From NCBI GenBank assembly GCA_003255025.1, contig QANY01008651.1, positions 1,845,279-1,909,278 of the forward strand: DNA of 64,000 nt, read 5' to 3'. The DNA comes from Datisca glomerata (taxonomy: Eukaryota > Streptophyta > Magnoliopsida > Cucurbitales > Datiscaceae). Within the stretch, counting starts at the first letter, position 1; every line of letters begins with the position of its first letter. Both the position numbers and the translations under genes were made by a program. Below the pieces are notes generated by a model. That model did no database searches. It had not been told where the DNA came from and saw only the letters and a list, made by a program, of their open reading frames with translations. This document shows, in pieces, positions 23,400 through 34,729 of this stretch.

Positions 23400-24210
23400 T
23401 TCCTTATGGAAGATGAGGAATTCGTGGTGGAGGTGGATAGTACTAGATTTCAGAGATCTTTGGATGAAAATATTTGCCTAATCTTGAAAGTGTTATCAAG
23501 GAAGGGGGGAATAAAAATGCTTTGAAATCAACCTGTCTAAAGCTATGGAACCTAGGTAGAGGAGCTGTGATAAAGGACATAGGGAAAGATATATTTATAG
23601 CTCAGTTTCACCATTTTGTGGATCACAAACGGGTTGTCCTCAATGAGCATTGGAATTTTGACAAGACGTTAATGTTAATATGCGAGTTAGATGGACATAA
23701 AAACCCTTCTGAAATAGAGCTTCATGGAGTCCATTTTTGGATACGTGTTTTAAACCTCCCACTATCATGCATGACAGCCAGTATGGGGGATTCGATTAGG
23801 AATATTACAAGAAGGTTTAAAAGGGTTGACGAACATCCGGAAGGAGGATGTTGGGGGAAATACCTTTGCATCAAAGTTTGGCTTGATGTTAGAAAACCTC
23901 TACGAAGGGAAAAGAAATTCGTATTAACCCTATTTGGGTTGAGTTCAAATATGAATGTCTCCTAGATTTCTGTTATAAATGTGGGTTACTCTGTCACATT
24001 GAGAAAGAGTGTGAGAGGGACTCAAAGACATCAAGAATGGAAGGAAAAAACCAAGTTCCAGTATGGGCCCTGGCTTTGGGTAGTGGACAGTCTGAGTAAT
24101 AAGTTGAAGAAATATGAACAAAACTCAGAGGAATCCTCCTTCTCAACTGGTGTTTTCGGTAAAAAGGATAAATGGAGGTTGAAAGAGATGGGTTTAAGGG
24201 CGGTCTGATT
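23400..24210 (+). pseudogene. LINE C ORF1: DUF4283/CCHC protein, broken
   Basis: The frame at 23474-23965 reads DIFIAQFHHFVDHKRVV and LHGVHFWIRVLNLPLSCM, the DUF4283 pattern. A frameshift near 23930 moves the continuation into another frame, where FCYKCGLLCHIEKEC (about 23965-24012) forms a zinc knuckle with the spacing C-x2-C-x4-H-x4-C, as in gag-like RNA-binding proteins. Confidence 0.75.
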
Positions 24211-27200
24211 CTATTTTGGGTGAATGATATGTCAGTATCTGTTCATTCGTATCCTCTGGGCCACACTAATGTAATAATTACAGAAGCTGATGGATTTATA
24301 TGGAGATTAATGAGTTTTATGGAAATCTATATACGTCGTTGAGGAGGCATTCATGGAATCTCGTTAAAAGATTAAACGGGTTAACTAGGAGGCCTTGGCT
24401 AGTTGTGGGAGACTTTAATGAAATTTCGGGTCATTTGGAAAAATGGGTGGAAATCCCATATGTGAGGCCCATACGGAAGATTTCAGGAAAACCTTGGATC
24501 AATGTTCGTTGAATGATCTACCTATCCCTTTTTTCACATGGTACAAATGAAACATGGAAGGACTATTTCAAATGAACTTCGGTTGAAAATTTGGGCTTCT
24601 TTTCCTCAGACCATAGAATGATATTAGTCCATTTAGAAAAGCATGACCCAAATTTAAACTCTAGCCCAAATAATTTAGGCCTGGGCAGAAGACGTTCCTT
24701 TGAAGCGATGTGGTTGAGAGAAGTTGATTGTAGGGGTTTAATGAGAGAAGCATTAATGATGTTATCTTTAAACTCTGGAGTTGTCTTTCCTCCCTGAAAG
24801 ATTGAAGCTTTAAGAAATTTGAGTCCATTCCCAAAACCCTTACGACACACCTAACTTGCCTCTATTTCCTACTAGAGAGGGCCCATACAACACACAACTT
24901 TCTTTCATTTGAAGGCTTCAGAAAGAACACCATCAGAGGGATCTTTAATTCCAACGATGTTTGCCAGGAATCTATTAATGAAATTGTGGGGACAGTACAA
25001 AACTACTTCAAGGACCTCATTACCACAACAAATCCAAGGCAAGAAGACATTGAGAAAGTTATAGATTGTATTCCCCAAAAGGTCACACCACAGATAAATG
25101 AGATGTTGTCTTCACCGATAAGGAAATCGAAGATGCTTTGTGGAGTATGCATCTGTTGAAGAGCCAAGGGGTGGATGATTTTCATGTAATCTTTTTCCTA
25201 AAATTCTAGAACATAATAGGTAAGGATTTTGTTAATATCTATTTATATTGTTTGAATAGTAAGGTTGATCTCAACATCTTGTACAAAACACTGATCGTTT
25301 TAATTTTGAAAACTATTAATCCCTAGTCTGTTTTTTATTATCGGCCTATCAATCTTTACTTTGTTATTTATAAAATTATTTCAAAAAGCGATTGCTAATA
25401 GACTTAAGCTTATCTTGACTGAGATTATATCTGAGATCCTGACGTGCTTTTGTAAAGGGCAGACTTACAACATATAATATTATTATAGCTTTTAAAATGA
25501 TCCACACGCTAAACAGCAAGAGAAAAGATAAACAGGGTTTGTATGCTCTCAAACTTGACAACAGTAAAGCCTATGATAAGTGGAATGGAACTTCCTATTG
25601 GCTGTTATGAGGAAACTGGGATTCAGTGAATCTTGGACAAATTTAAGTTTCAGATGTATATCCTCAGTTTCATATTCCTTTTTGGTGAAATGTGCAATTT
25701 ATAGTAATTCTTTTCCTCACAGGGGCCTATGTCAAGGGGAGCCCCTCTCTCCCTATTTGTTTCTTTTATGTACTGAAGGCTTTTCACTGATTATTAAGGA
25801 TGCTCAGCATATATATCAATTAATTTTCCCTAAGTTTAGTCATAATAGCCCTGCTATATCCCATTTTTTATTTGCTGATGATAGTCTACTTTTTCTATAG
25901 AGTTGATGTGGGGACCTATCAAAATATTTTGAAACTGTATTGCCGAGCCTCGTGTCAAGGAATGAATCTTGAAAAAACAATTATGGCTTTCTCCCCAAAT
26001 GTTCCTCCTGAGATTAGAGATAACTTGTCAGCCTTATTAGGAATCAAATTGATAAAATTTTATGAAAAATATATGGGCCTCCTCTCTTAGACTGGATAAA
26101 ATAAAAAAAATAACTTTTTAATGACATTATGGATAATGTCTAGAGGCACGATGAGTCGTTGGCGTGAGAAACAGTTCTCGATTGACGGGAAATAGTTTTT
26201 TATTAAGGTAGTAGTGCAAACTCTTCATGCATACACTATGAATGTCTTTAGACTCCTAATTTCTTTTTGTATGGAATTAATCAATGAGATAGCTAAATTT
26301 TGGTGGGATCCTTTAACCATAGAGGAAAGATGCACTGGTTATCTTGGAGAAACTTACGCAAACCAAAATCTTTTAGGAGGATGGGCTTCTGATCTTTGGA
26401 GATTTTCAATCAAGCTCTTTTGGCGAAACAAAACTGGAGGATAATCAAAGATCTTTACTGTTTGATGGCCCGTATTCTTAAAGCTAAGTATTTCCATTCA
26501 TATGATTTTCTTTCTTGTAAAATGAAGTCTAACTGTTCTTATTTATTGCGTAGCATTATGTAGGGGATGGACATTTTCTGTAAAGTTTTTGTTAGAGGGT
26601 GGGCAATGGGCATTCCATTCGGGTCTTTAAGAATCTATGGCTCCCAAGACCCAATACTTTTAAGCCTATTGTTTCAAGTACTTGCCCATCTGAGCTTAAA
26701 GTAGCATATTTTATTTCTGATCATCAATGGAATAAACATACCCTTATTCGGTACCTAGAGCCTACTAACATTGAGGTAGTTTTTTCGATTCTTCTAGCTT
26801 CTGTTTCAATAAATGATGAAATGTGTTGGAATTTTGATAAAAAGGGAGGCCACACAGTTAAAAAGTGGTACGACTTAGGCTTATCTCTAAATTACCCAGA
26901 TTCTTCTTCTAGAGGTTGTGGAGATTATTGGTGGTGGAAGCGCTTGTTAATAAGGTGAAGATTTTCATGTGGAGAGCTTCCCTCGACTTGATCCCTGCCT
27001 GATGCAGGTTGTATTAAGCTTAATGTTGATGGAGCTAAAAGAGCTAATCACGGTGCAGTATGAGGCATTTTTTGGGATTGTCACGGATGTGTGGTGGGGG
27101 CTTTTACCAGGCACTTGGATGGTAATTTCTCCCATATTATTGTTGAGGCTATAGCCCTTTTGGAAGGCATTTCTCTTGTAGTAGAGAAAAATATTCAAGT

Positions 27201-27470
27201 GGATGTTGTCGAAGCTGATTGCTTAGAACTCGTTAATGCTTTGGCAATTAATTTGAGTTATTTTTCAGAATTGGGGCTTTTCCTTGATGCTTGTAGATCT
27301 CTTACTGTAAATAGAAGAAATTTAAGGATTAATCATGTCCTTCGTTCTTGTAATGAAGCGGCGTATATTATTTCTGGCTTTGGTCTTTCTAGTTCAGAGT
27401 CTTTTTGTTGGTGGGAGTCACCCCCCCCCCCGATTTGTGAGATTTTCATAAAAGATTTGTTTTGTTGAGT
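24210..27470 (+). pseudogene. LINE C ORF2: endonuclease, RT and RNase H, broken
   Basis: The endonuclease region has RRPWLVVGDFNEISGHLEKW (24390-24450), retaining the GDFN box. RT has FPHRGLCQGEPLSPYLF and HFLFADDSLLFL (25700-25900), so the catalytic aspartates are intact although the frame breaks straight after. The post-RT region includes EIAKFWWDPLTIEERC and NGHSIRVFKNLWLPRPNTF. The RNase H part at 27004-27470 has KLNVDGA, VEAIALLEGIS and VEADCLELVNAL, giving all three acidic landmarks. The order is normal for plant L1 elements. Confidence 0.85.
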
Positions 27471-27511
27471 AATTTCGGTGTTGGTAGAGTTGTTCATGTT
27501 TTAAAAAAAGG

Positions 27512-30500
27512 AAGACGGAATTTCAGATTGTAATAATGTTGAAGAAGAACCTTCTGAAGAAGACCTTGAAGATGAATTTGTATCATTTGTAACCTTTAAC
27601 TTGTTAGATTTCGAGAAGAGATTTGAGAACATAATAGGTGACATAGTTAAAGAACCTGAACTACTATTAGTCGATGATTTTATTAGCTTTTGATAGGAAA
27701 ATTCTATTTTATTAAACAAAATACTAGGACAAATATAGATTTTACCAGTTTTAAGGTCTAAAAATTGATACCCTTTATGAGAATCAGAATATCCAAGAAA
27801 AACATAATGAATTGTATGGAATTGAAACTTATGCTGATTATAAGGTCTAATGTAGGGGAAGCATGAGCTGCCAAAAGTTCTAAGAAAACTAATATTGGGT
27901 AGTTATGAATATAGTAATTCAAATGGAGATTTATGCTTTAAGATGAGAGTAGGAAACCTATTTATAAGATAGACAGCAGTACTAAAGAATTCCCACAAAA
28001 AACAAAGAAAAAGCTGAGCTTGGGCCAATAAAGTAGGAGTGTTCAACGGTCGGTCTGGTCAGATTTTTTGAGGAAAACGAGACCAGAAATTACAGTCCTC
28101 CTAGACGAAGGACCGAACCGATCAAAATACAGCAAAAAATTTGAACCGACCAGACCAAACTTCAATGGTCGGTTCAGACAGATTTTACCGTCTAAGTACG
28201 CATTTTATATGCGTGATAAATACACGTAATTTTCAGATTAAAAATTTAATACATGGTTAATATATTAAACGTATTATAGGCGTGATAAATACGCCCTATT
28301 TCAATGCATGCTTTAATAGAACACACATGTGGGTACTTACTTCATCCTGAGGAGGTACATGCAGTACTTTTATAACTCATTCCTGCCTTAACTCTCTATT
28401 TCCTTTCCGACGTGGGAATGGGAAAATCTCACTTTTTACTTCAAAAAGCATTATATATATATTATACGCTCGATCTGGTCGGTCCGGTCTAGAATTGGTT
28501 AAAATTATGGAGTGAACTAAAAGTTCGATCCTCTTTAAAAAGAGGACCGGATTGATCAAATATATGAAAAAAATCATCCAGACCGATCAACTTAGGTCCG
28601 ATCCGGATCGGATTATACGGTCTGGACGGTTTTTGAACAATCCTACAACAAAATCAGATCAGTTTCTATAATTTGTCTATGTTTCCTTTCTATCTTGTCA
28701 TTTTGCTAGTGTATGTAAGGACAATGGTGCCTAACGGTTATACCAAGTTGGTCTAAAATGGGGTTTAGGCTCCTAAATTCATCTCCCCAGTCTCTTTGGA
28801 TGCCTTTGATTTTAGAATTAATCTATCTTTCTACAAAGGGTATGAATTGAAGAAAAAATAGATTTTGCTTCAGATTTGAGTCTTAAAGGAAAGTTCCGAT
28901 AAAATCTTGTAAAATCATCAATTATACTTAGGTAATATCTATGACATTTTAGAGACGTCATGGGTGAAAGACCCTAAATATCAGCATGGATTAATTCAAA
29001 AGTTGCATTAGTTTGTTGTTCAACAAAAGGAAAACTTCTTAAATGCATTTTACCAAATTTGCATGCATTACAAAAAAAAAGGAATAGCAACAGAAGAAAT
29101 TTTATTACATTGAAGCATAGTTTTCAAAACAATGCTTGAGAGATGCCCAAGTCTTTGGTGTAACACATTGATATCACTACAAAAATCAGAATTGAAACTT
29201 TTGCAACTAACAAGGAAAGCATTAAGACTAACATATTTGAAACTAGGATTAACAACAGATAGATTGCAAAGACTATCACGACTAACATAGTTACCTTGAC
29301 ATGAATGTAAACTATATGAAGTAGCTACATAACTTGCAAGGACTTTGTTTGCAGGAGTAGAATTTAGAGTGAAAGGTAGCTTTGAAGCAATAGACCTTTT
29401 GATGACAAAATGATACAAAGCATCTCTAAGAAGTCGTCGTAGAAGGACCCTCTTTGAACTCTCCTCATTATAAAATAGAAAATTGAGTCAATTTCTATGA
29501 TAGCATCACTATCAAAAACAAGTTTGGACACACTCAGAAGATGTTTAGTTATGGAGGGAACACATAAGATTTGGCTTAAAAAAAGAGACAGCATTTGTGA
29601 GTCCGAATTAAACCTACTATTGTTATGAACATTATTAGCTAACAAAATTTCTGAACTACTTATGTGAGACATAGGTAATAACTCACCATTTCCCACCATG
29701 AGTTTGCCTTTACCTCTATAGTCAGATTTCAAGTAATATGATTTGTTGCCCCATTGTCGAGATACCACGAATTATGAGTGACTGATGAAGGTTGTGCAAT
29801 GTAGGTAGCAGTGTTGGAGCTCCCTGGATTACGATTTAGTATGTGACTTTGCTATGGGTTGTACTCTGGTTGCTGTAACTCATAGTCAAACATGTTATAA
29901 CAAAGCACTATGGCCTATACGTCTGCAAATTTGACAGATTAGTATGGGCATTCCTCTTCCATGACCATGACCTCCACTTCTTGAATTATGTATGCCTCGA
30001 CTGGTAAAATCGTTACCTCATCCTCTTCTAGTGTTAGAGGAGTTAAACATGACAGCATTGGCAAAGGGACTTGACAGATCTACTAAGGTACTAACAAGAG
30101 ATTTATTCTACTCCAAACGCATTTCTTGGCTCTGTAAAAGAAGCTGAGCCTCTTGTTTTAAAACAAGTTCTTGTCTTGAGGTGAGATTGATGACCACAGG
30201 ATCATAATCATTTCCGAGACCTCCTAGTGAGACCTCATAGGATGTACAACAACAATTCTTCGTCTGAGATGTTTTGTCCAGAAGCTGGTAGATTAAAAGC
30301 AATAAAGCACATCTTAGAAATATAGTTATTTACCGTTGAGGAACATTTTTGGGTAGACTGAAGTTGAAGTCTGGATTTTGAATTTGTGGCAAACATACTC
30401 TCAAGAACAGTCCAAACTTCACTAGAAGTCCCACAATTAGTTACGTGGCTAAACATTGATTCAGAGATGGAAGACAACAACCAGCTTAAAAAAAACTGAT

Positions 30501-30660
30501 CGACGCGAGTCCAAGACAAGAAAATAGGGTTAAGAGAAGTTGCAGAGGAAACAACACATGAGCTATCTTTAGTGACCTTAGTAATATATTGAGGTGGACG
30601 CACAGTTCTACCAAGGATAAGATCTTCTAACCCATATGCACAGACAAACACACAGATTTG
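27512..30660 (-). pseudogene. Copia-1 gag, protease-like and integrase regions, broken
   Basis: Minus-strand gag lies at about 30651-30108, with FLSWTRVDQFFLSWLLSSIS and SSEVWTVLESMF (UBN2-type copia gag). The protease-side segment (29768-29364) reads VGNGELLPMSHISSSEI and CVPSITKHLLSVSKLV. The GAG-pre-integrase segment (29418-29068) reads VLHQRLGHLSSIVL. Integrase remnants run down to about 27720, interrupted by a foreign segment at 28036-28645. The last piece (27719-27512) is low-complexity serine-rich sequence typical of the integrase-RT linker. Several stops and frameshifts are present. Confidence 0.82.
28036..28645. mobile_element. hAT-like MITE inserted in Copia-1 integrase region
   Basis: The copia coding similarity breaks here. 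The left end reads TAGGAGTGTTCAACGGTCGG. The reverse complement of the right end reads TAGGATTGTTCAAAAACCGT, so the ends are imperfect inverted repeats. Inside, words such as GGTCTGGTC and GACCGAACC recur, a style common in hAT-derived MITEs. An 8-bp target duplication could not be confirmed, so the class is tentative. Confidence 0.5.
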
Positions 30661-30874
30661 AGAACGCCAGAAGATGTAGTTTCCTTAATCAATACGAATA
30701 TGGATAGGAATCAATTTTTTTGAGATTTAGTTCTCAAGATCTGAGAGAAGTTGAGATTCATAGGTGCTGTTCGAAGTTGTAGACATGGTCGAAGGAATTA
30801 AAGAACAAATCGAGGAAAAATTTAGGAGAAAGAAAGAAGAGAAGAATAATAAAAAAAGAGAGAAACAAATTATA

Positions 30875-30886
30875 GCTTTGATACCA
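30875..30886 (-). other. Primer binding site of Copia-1 (initiator Met tRNA)
   Basis: On the minus strand TGGTATCAAAGC directly follows the 5' LTR. It differs by one base from the TGGTATCAGAGC complementary to the 3' end of plant initiator Met tRNA, the usual copia primer. Confidence 0.88.
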
Positions 30887-31093
30887 TGTTAGAATTCATA
30901 GAAGAATACTGCATTTCTCATTAACCAAAAGAAGAAGAATGATAACTACATAAATACAGCTCCATGTACATGCACGTGCAATCTAACAGACTAATCAGAC
31001 AATTAACAATAAACTAACAATACTAACGGTAACTAACAAAAACTATAAACCAATTGAGTGAGCTAACAAGCTAAGCTAACTACAAATACTAAA
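30887..31093 (-). repeat. 5' LTR of Copia-1
   Basis: TGTTAGAATTCATAGAAG to TACAAATACTAAA. It matches the 21492-21696 LTR throughout, but its outer end has AAA where the other ends ACA. The target duplication CTCGA follows at 31094-31098. Confidence 0.9.
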
Positions 31094-31098
31094 CTCGA

Positions 31099-31613
31099 TG
31101 CCACTATTTCATAATATTTATTCTTGGTCATGACAATTAAGACAATATGATTTGAACTCATGATTTTCAATATTAATACGAACTATTAGCCATCTCTTTA
31201 ATTATTTTGAAGAATTATATAATAAAGAGAAAAAAGGAAAACTTGAACAAGAAAAAAAGAAAAAAAAGGACGATGATTTTTTTTACATTCTAATAGGTTG
31301 TAGCCATGTAGTTGGTTTTGCTACAACGTATAAAAATTGAACAAGAAACTCATCATTTCTTCAACACTCAATTCTGCAGGGAATTATTATCTTTTTAACA
31401 GCAAGGCTTTTCATCTCGTCCATACATTCAAATATAATCTTAATTGTGCTTCAAGCTTACAGAAGGATGCATGGAAGTAGAACATCAATCATCAATGTCT
31501 TATATTACACGGTTGAGGGCCAAAACCATGTTATAATCGTTCAAAAAACGATAAAGATATTAAACTAAGATACAGAGGATGGGAAGATGTAAGGATTAAT
31601 GAAGTGAAGTAAA
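31099..31613. other. Intergenic sequence and 3' flank of gene 3
   Basis: AT-rich; no coding frame is seen. The right part should hold the gene 3 3'-UTR. Confidence 0.45.
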
Positions 31614-33558
31614 TCACATGAAAGCAATAGTAAGAAAACCTACAACAAGATAAATAAAGCACTTCTTATAGGAAAGTTGATGGGCAGAGGAAGGTGGTGG
31701 TGGCAGTAGTGATGGTGGAGGCAATGATGGAGGCGGGGGAAATGGGGGCNNNNNNNNNNNNNNNNNNNNNNNNNNNNNNNNNNNNNNNNNNNNNNNNNNN
31801 NNNNNNNNNNNNNNNNNNNNNNNNNNNNNNNNNNNNNNNNNNNNNNNNNNNNNNNNNNNNNNNNNNNNNNNNNNNNNNNNNNNNNNNNNNNNNNNNNNNN
31901 NNNNNNNNNNNNNNNNNNNNNNNNNNNNNNNNNNNNNNNNNNNNNNNNNNNNNNNNNNNNNNNNNNNNNNNNNNNNNNNNNNNNNNNNNNNNNNNNNNNN
32001 NNNNNNNNNNNNNNNNNNNNNNNNNNNNNNNNNNNNNNNNNNNNNNNNNNNNNNNNNNNNNNNNNNNNNGGGGGCGATGGTGGAGGGGGCGACACTGATG
32101 GAGGTGGAGGAGATGGTGATGGAGGTGGAGGAGGCAATGGAAGTGGAAGTGGGGGTGATGATGGTGGGGGAGGTGGAGGAGATGATGGTGGAGGTGGTGG
32201 TGATGGTGGTGGAGGTGATGAAGACAGTGAAGGAGGTGGTGGTGATGGTGGAGGGGGCGATGGTGGTGGAGGCAATATTGATGGTGAAGGGGGCGATGGT
32301 GGCGGCGGTGACACTGATGGAGGTGGGGGCAATGGTGGCAGAAATGATGGAGGTGGAGGTGGGGGATATGGTAGCAGAGGTGAAGATGATGGTGGCGGAG
32401 GTGATGAGGGTGGGGGAGGGGTGGAAAACTGTCTCAAATTAGAACCAAACCAAGTATTGGAAGGGAATGAGCCATTGAAAAAGAAGCTAACAGAACTCAA
32501 ATCAGAAGCAGAGACATGCACAAACTCTGGAACCCAACCATCAGCCCCATCCCCATCACGGTACAAATACAAATACCCAATGTAGTCTGCACAAGGCCCT
32601 TCTATCTCAAAACTATCCTCAGAACATTTTCCAAACCTCCCCAGAACAGCGTCGTCCAGTCTCGGAGCATATATCTATTTGTCAATCAGATAAAAGAGAA
32701 TAATCAATCAATTCAATTCAAGTAAAATAACTTCAACAATGTTCAAGTAACACAAACATCATATTAAACTCAAAATTCAACTTTGTAAGGACTAAATTGA
32801 CAACAAACACAATTTTTAGGGATATAAAATGTATATTACCGAGTAAGATTCTGAAATGAGACACATTCCCATAGAGCTAATTGACTGGACAGTTTTACTA
32901 TAAACTGAACATATTAATCAATATTGTTTCAGGAAACAATATTGTTCTTAAGAGTATTTTACATTTAAAAACAGTGTTTGGTAGTAATATTCATTAAATG
33001 TTTTAACTATAAATTTTCTGAAATAATTGTTAAAAAAACAGTTTTCAAAATGAGTTAAGATCAGAATAAGTGTTTTGATTTTATACTAATTTTGTATTTA
33101 AAAAACAGATAATAAAAGCCAAACAGTAAATTTCTAAATATATTCTGCATAAACCATTAACAAGCAAACAGGTGAATGCTATATGGAAATAAGTAAAGCA
33201 GATTAAATAGTGAGAGTGAAATGGAACCTGATTGCCATGAGAATCTCCAAAAACAAGAGCGATTTGATCTCTGGTACTTAAGGAAGATGAACAGCTTGTT
33301 ATTATGATAACCCTGTACTTACAATCCCCAACTTCCTTTACAAGAAAATCAAATTTATAAACTCAGCGTAATCCTAATTGAATACAGTAAGTATATACAG
33401 GAAGGAAACAAAGGGGGAAAAGTAGAGAAACCCAAAACCTGGAGATAGTTGATCTTGAAGGAATCTGGAGCAGAATGGAGATTGAAGCTGGTTGGGTTAG
33501 CTTCAGAGAGCGTGAAAATGGCGGTGTAAAGAAGCACTAAAATCAGTGCTCTGATCAT
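31614..33558 (-). CDS. ATS3-like protein, gene 3 with long extensin-like linker
   Basis: Exons at 33558-33439, 33335-33228 and 32674-31614, with GT-AG introns of 103 and 553 bases. Exon 1 encodes a signal peptide (LILVLLYTAIFTLSEA) and ends NYLQ. Exon 2 reads EVGDCKYRVIIITSC and FGDSHGNQ. Exon 3 reads IYAPRLDD, CSEDSFEIEGPC, YIGYLYLYRDGDGADGWVP and WFGSNLRQF. Two family cysteines are replaced (QIC is YIG, FNLC is SNLR). Then come more than 120 residues of SPPPP, PPPPSP and related repeats, running into a 320-base gap. Past the gap the frame that ends the gene is PPPSSAHQLSYKKCFIYLVV and GFLTIAFM with stop at 31614-31616, homologous to the gene 2 tail. At least 322 residues are visible outside the gap. 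The linker resembles hydroxyproline-rich cell-wall glycoproteins (Ser-Pro repeats), suggesting heavy glycosylation. The reading across the gap assumes a real length divisible by three. Confidence 0.85.
31750..32069. other. Assembly gap (320 N) inside gene 3 exon 3
   Basis: The gap interrupts the proline-rich repeats. The coding part before it leaves two extra bases and the part after it one, so an intact gene needs a gap divisible by three; 320 is not, so the N count is probably a placeholder. Confidence 0.9.
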
Positions 33559-33725
33559 TCTCTCTCTCTCTCTCCCTCTCTCTCTCTCTCCCTCTCTCCC
33601 TCTCTCCCTCTCTCCCTCCCTCCCTCCCTCCCTCTCTCTCTCCCCCTCTCTCTCTCACAGCAGAACCAGAGGTTCTGAAGAAGGATGTAAATTGATAATG
33701 CTTTTTGTACGGCTTTTATATTCCA
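33559..33725 (-). promoter_or_regulatory. Gene 3 leader with GA-repeat and TATA box
   Basis: On the coding strand the bases just upstream of the ATG are a long GA/GGGA tract (33559-33658), common in plant 5' leaders. TATAAAAG (33713-33720 on the plus strand as CTTTTATA) lies about 155 bases upstream of the ATG and is preceded by GGAA, as at gene 4. Confidence 0.6.
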
Positions 33726-34729
33726 CTAGGCTTATGAACACCATGCCCCTCATGTCTCCCTTAAACGAGAAAATTTCTTACATTGTTATTATAGGAGTAT
33801 TTGAAATTTAAAAAAAATAAAACTCAACATTAAATTATTAAATGTAAATAACTCAGTCGGAGACGATGTTTGGACGGCCGGTGTTCATCTAAAAAAAGTG
33901 TAAATAAATTTTTAATATTATTTATGCCTTCTAACCAATACTTTGTCTAGAACACACTTTTAAAAAAACTCTTCACATTTATACCACTGAAATTAATGGT
34001 AGGAATATTCGTTATCAATAATGCAGTGATGAGTCTAGTTGAAAATATCTTCCAAATAGTTTTTTTTACAACTTCCAAAAGGATTTTTGACAAAAAAGAA
34101 AATATGTTCCAAAAGGAGCGGGTAAAACGTTATAATTTTCGGTAAGTGGGTAGAAATATCACGTGCTCTCCAATATCCAACAGTTCAATTTGACATTAAT
34201 TGTTCTTTTTCCCACGTACTGTTTGTTTGAATTAAAAAAAACACCTTATCTTTCCGTATTACTGTTTGGTGAGAGCTTATAAATTCTTTTTTTTTAAATA
34301 ATGTGAGAAAAAATTAAATAATTGATTAAAATTTTAAATGATTTGATAATTATTTATATATTAATTTAATAAATTATTTTAATAGATCATAAAATAATAA
34401 ACTATAAATAATTTATACTCACTAATTAAAAATTAATCAATTCATTAATAAACCTAAGATTATTCATAAAGAAAATTGCATTGTTTTGAAAAGGCCATGG
34501 AATAGGAAAATCACATACACAAACAATAACTAATAAGAAGCATCATATATAGAAAGTCACTTAATAAAAACCCAAATTCTCATAGACTTACTCAAAACTA
34601 AACAAATGTTCTTGATGGTTTCCACATCAATCAATACATGGCTGAGGACTAAAACCAAGCCTCCACAAAATATTACATACTTAATTAACTACCACACCCT
34701 TAACAGCAAATTTAGAGATAGAGATATAC
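33726..34729. promoter_or_regulatory. Gene 3/gene 4 intergenic with CACGTG at 34160
   Basis: CACGTG at 34160-34165 sits in a 21-base block (34150-34170) starting GTAGAAATATCACGTG that differs at only two positions from the one at 37145-37165 upstream of gene 4. The rest is AT-rich; 34500-34729 should carry the gene 4 3'-UTR. No gene is seen. Confidence 0.5.

Larger units (their letters stand above)
23279..27511 (+). mobile_element. LINE C, nested inside Copia-1
   Basis: A plus-strand LINE interrupts the minus-strand copia between its integrase tail and RT. It has the full order: ORF1 with CCHC knuckle, endonuclease, RT, post-RT region and RNase H, ending at TTTTAAAAAAAG (27500-27511), a short poly(A). 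Copia coding resumes directly on both sides. Many stops are present. No clear target duplication was found, and the exact 5' boundary near 23279 is uncertain by tens of bases. Confidence 0.88.
21492..31093 (-). mobile_element. Ty1/copia LTR retrotransposon (Copia-1), with nested insertions
   Basis: Short LTRs of about 205 bp bound the element, and the 5-bp target duplication CTCGA flanks it (21487-21491 and 31094-31098). On the minus strand the order is 5' LTR, initiator-Met tRNA primer site, gag, protease-like region, integrase, [LINE C inserted], reverse transcriptase, RNase H, polypurine tract and 3' LTR, the copia order. All genes carry stops or frameshifts. The preserved duplication shows a single insertion event, later interrupted by LINE C and a MITE-like segment. 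Confidence 0.92.

Noticed and set aside
31694..32442. Plus-strand ORFs rich in Gly/Val/Met opposite gene 3
   Set aside because: They are antisense shadows of the proline-rich repeats of gene 3 exon 3, and one reads through N bases.
31640..32572. Minus-strand ORF reading straight across the gap with an HHH-rich end
   Set aside because: The frame after the gap is an artefact of the placeholder N count; the frame homologous to gene 2 ends at 31614.
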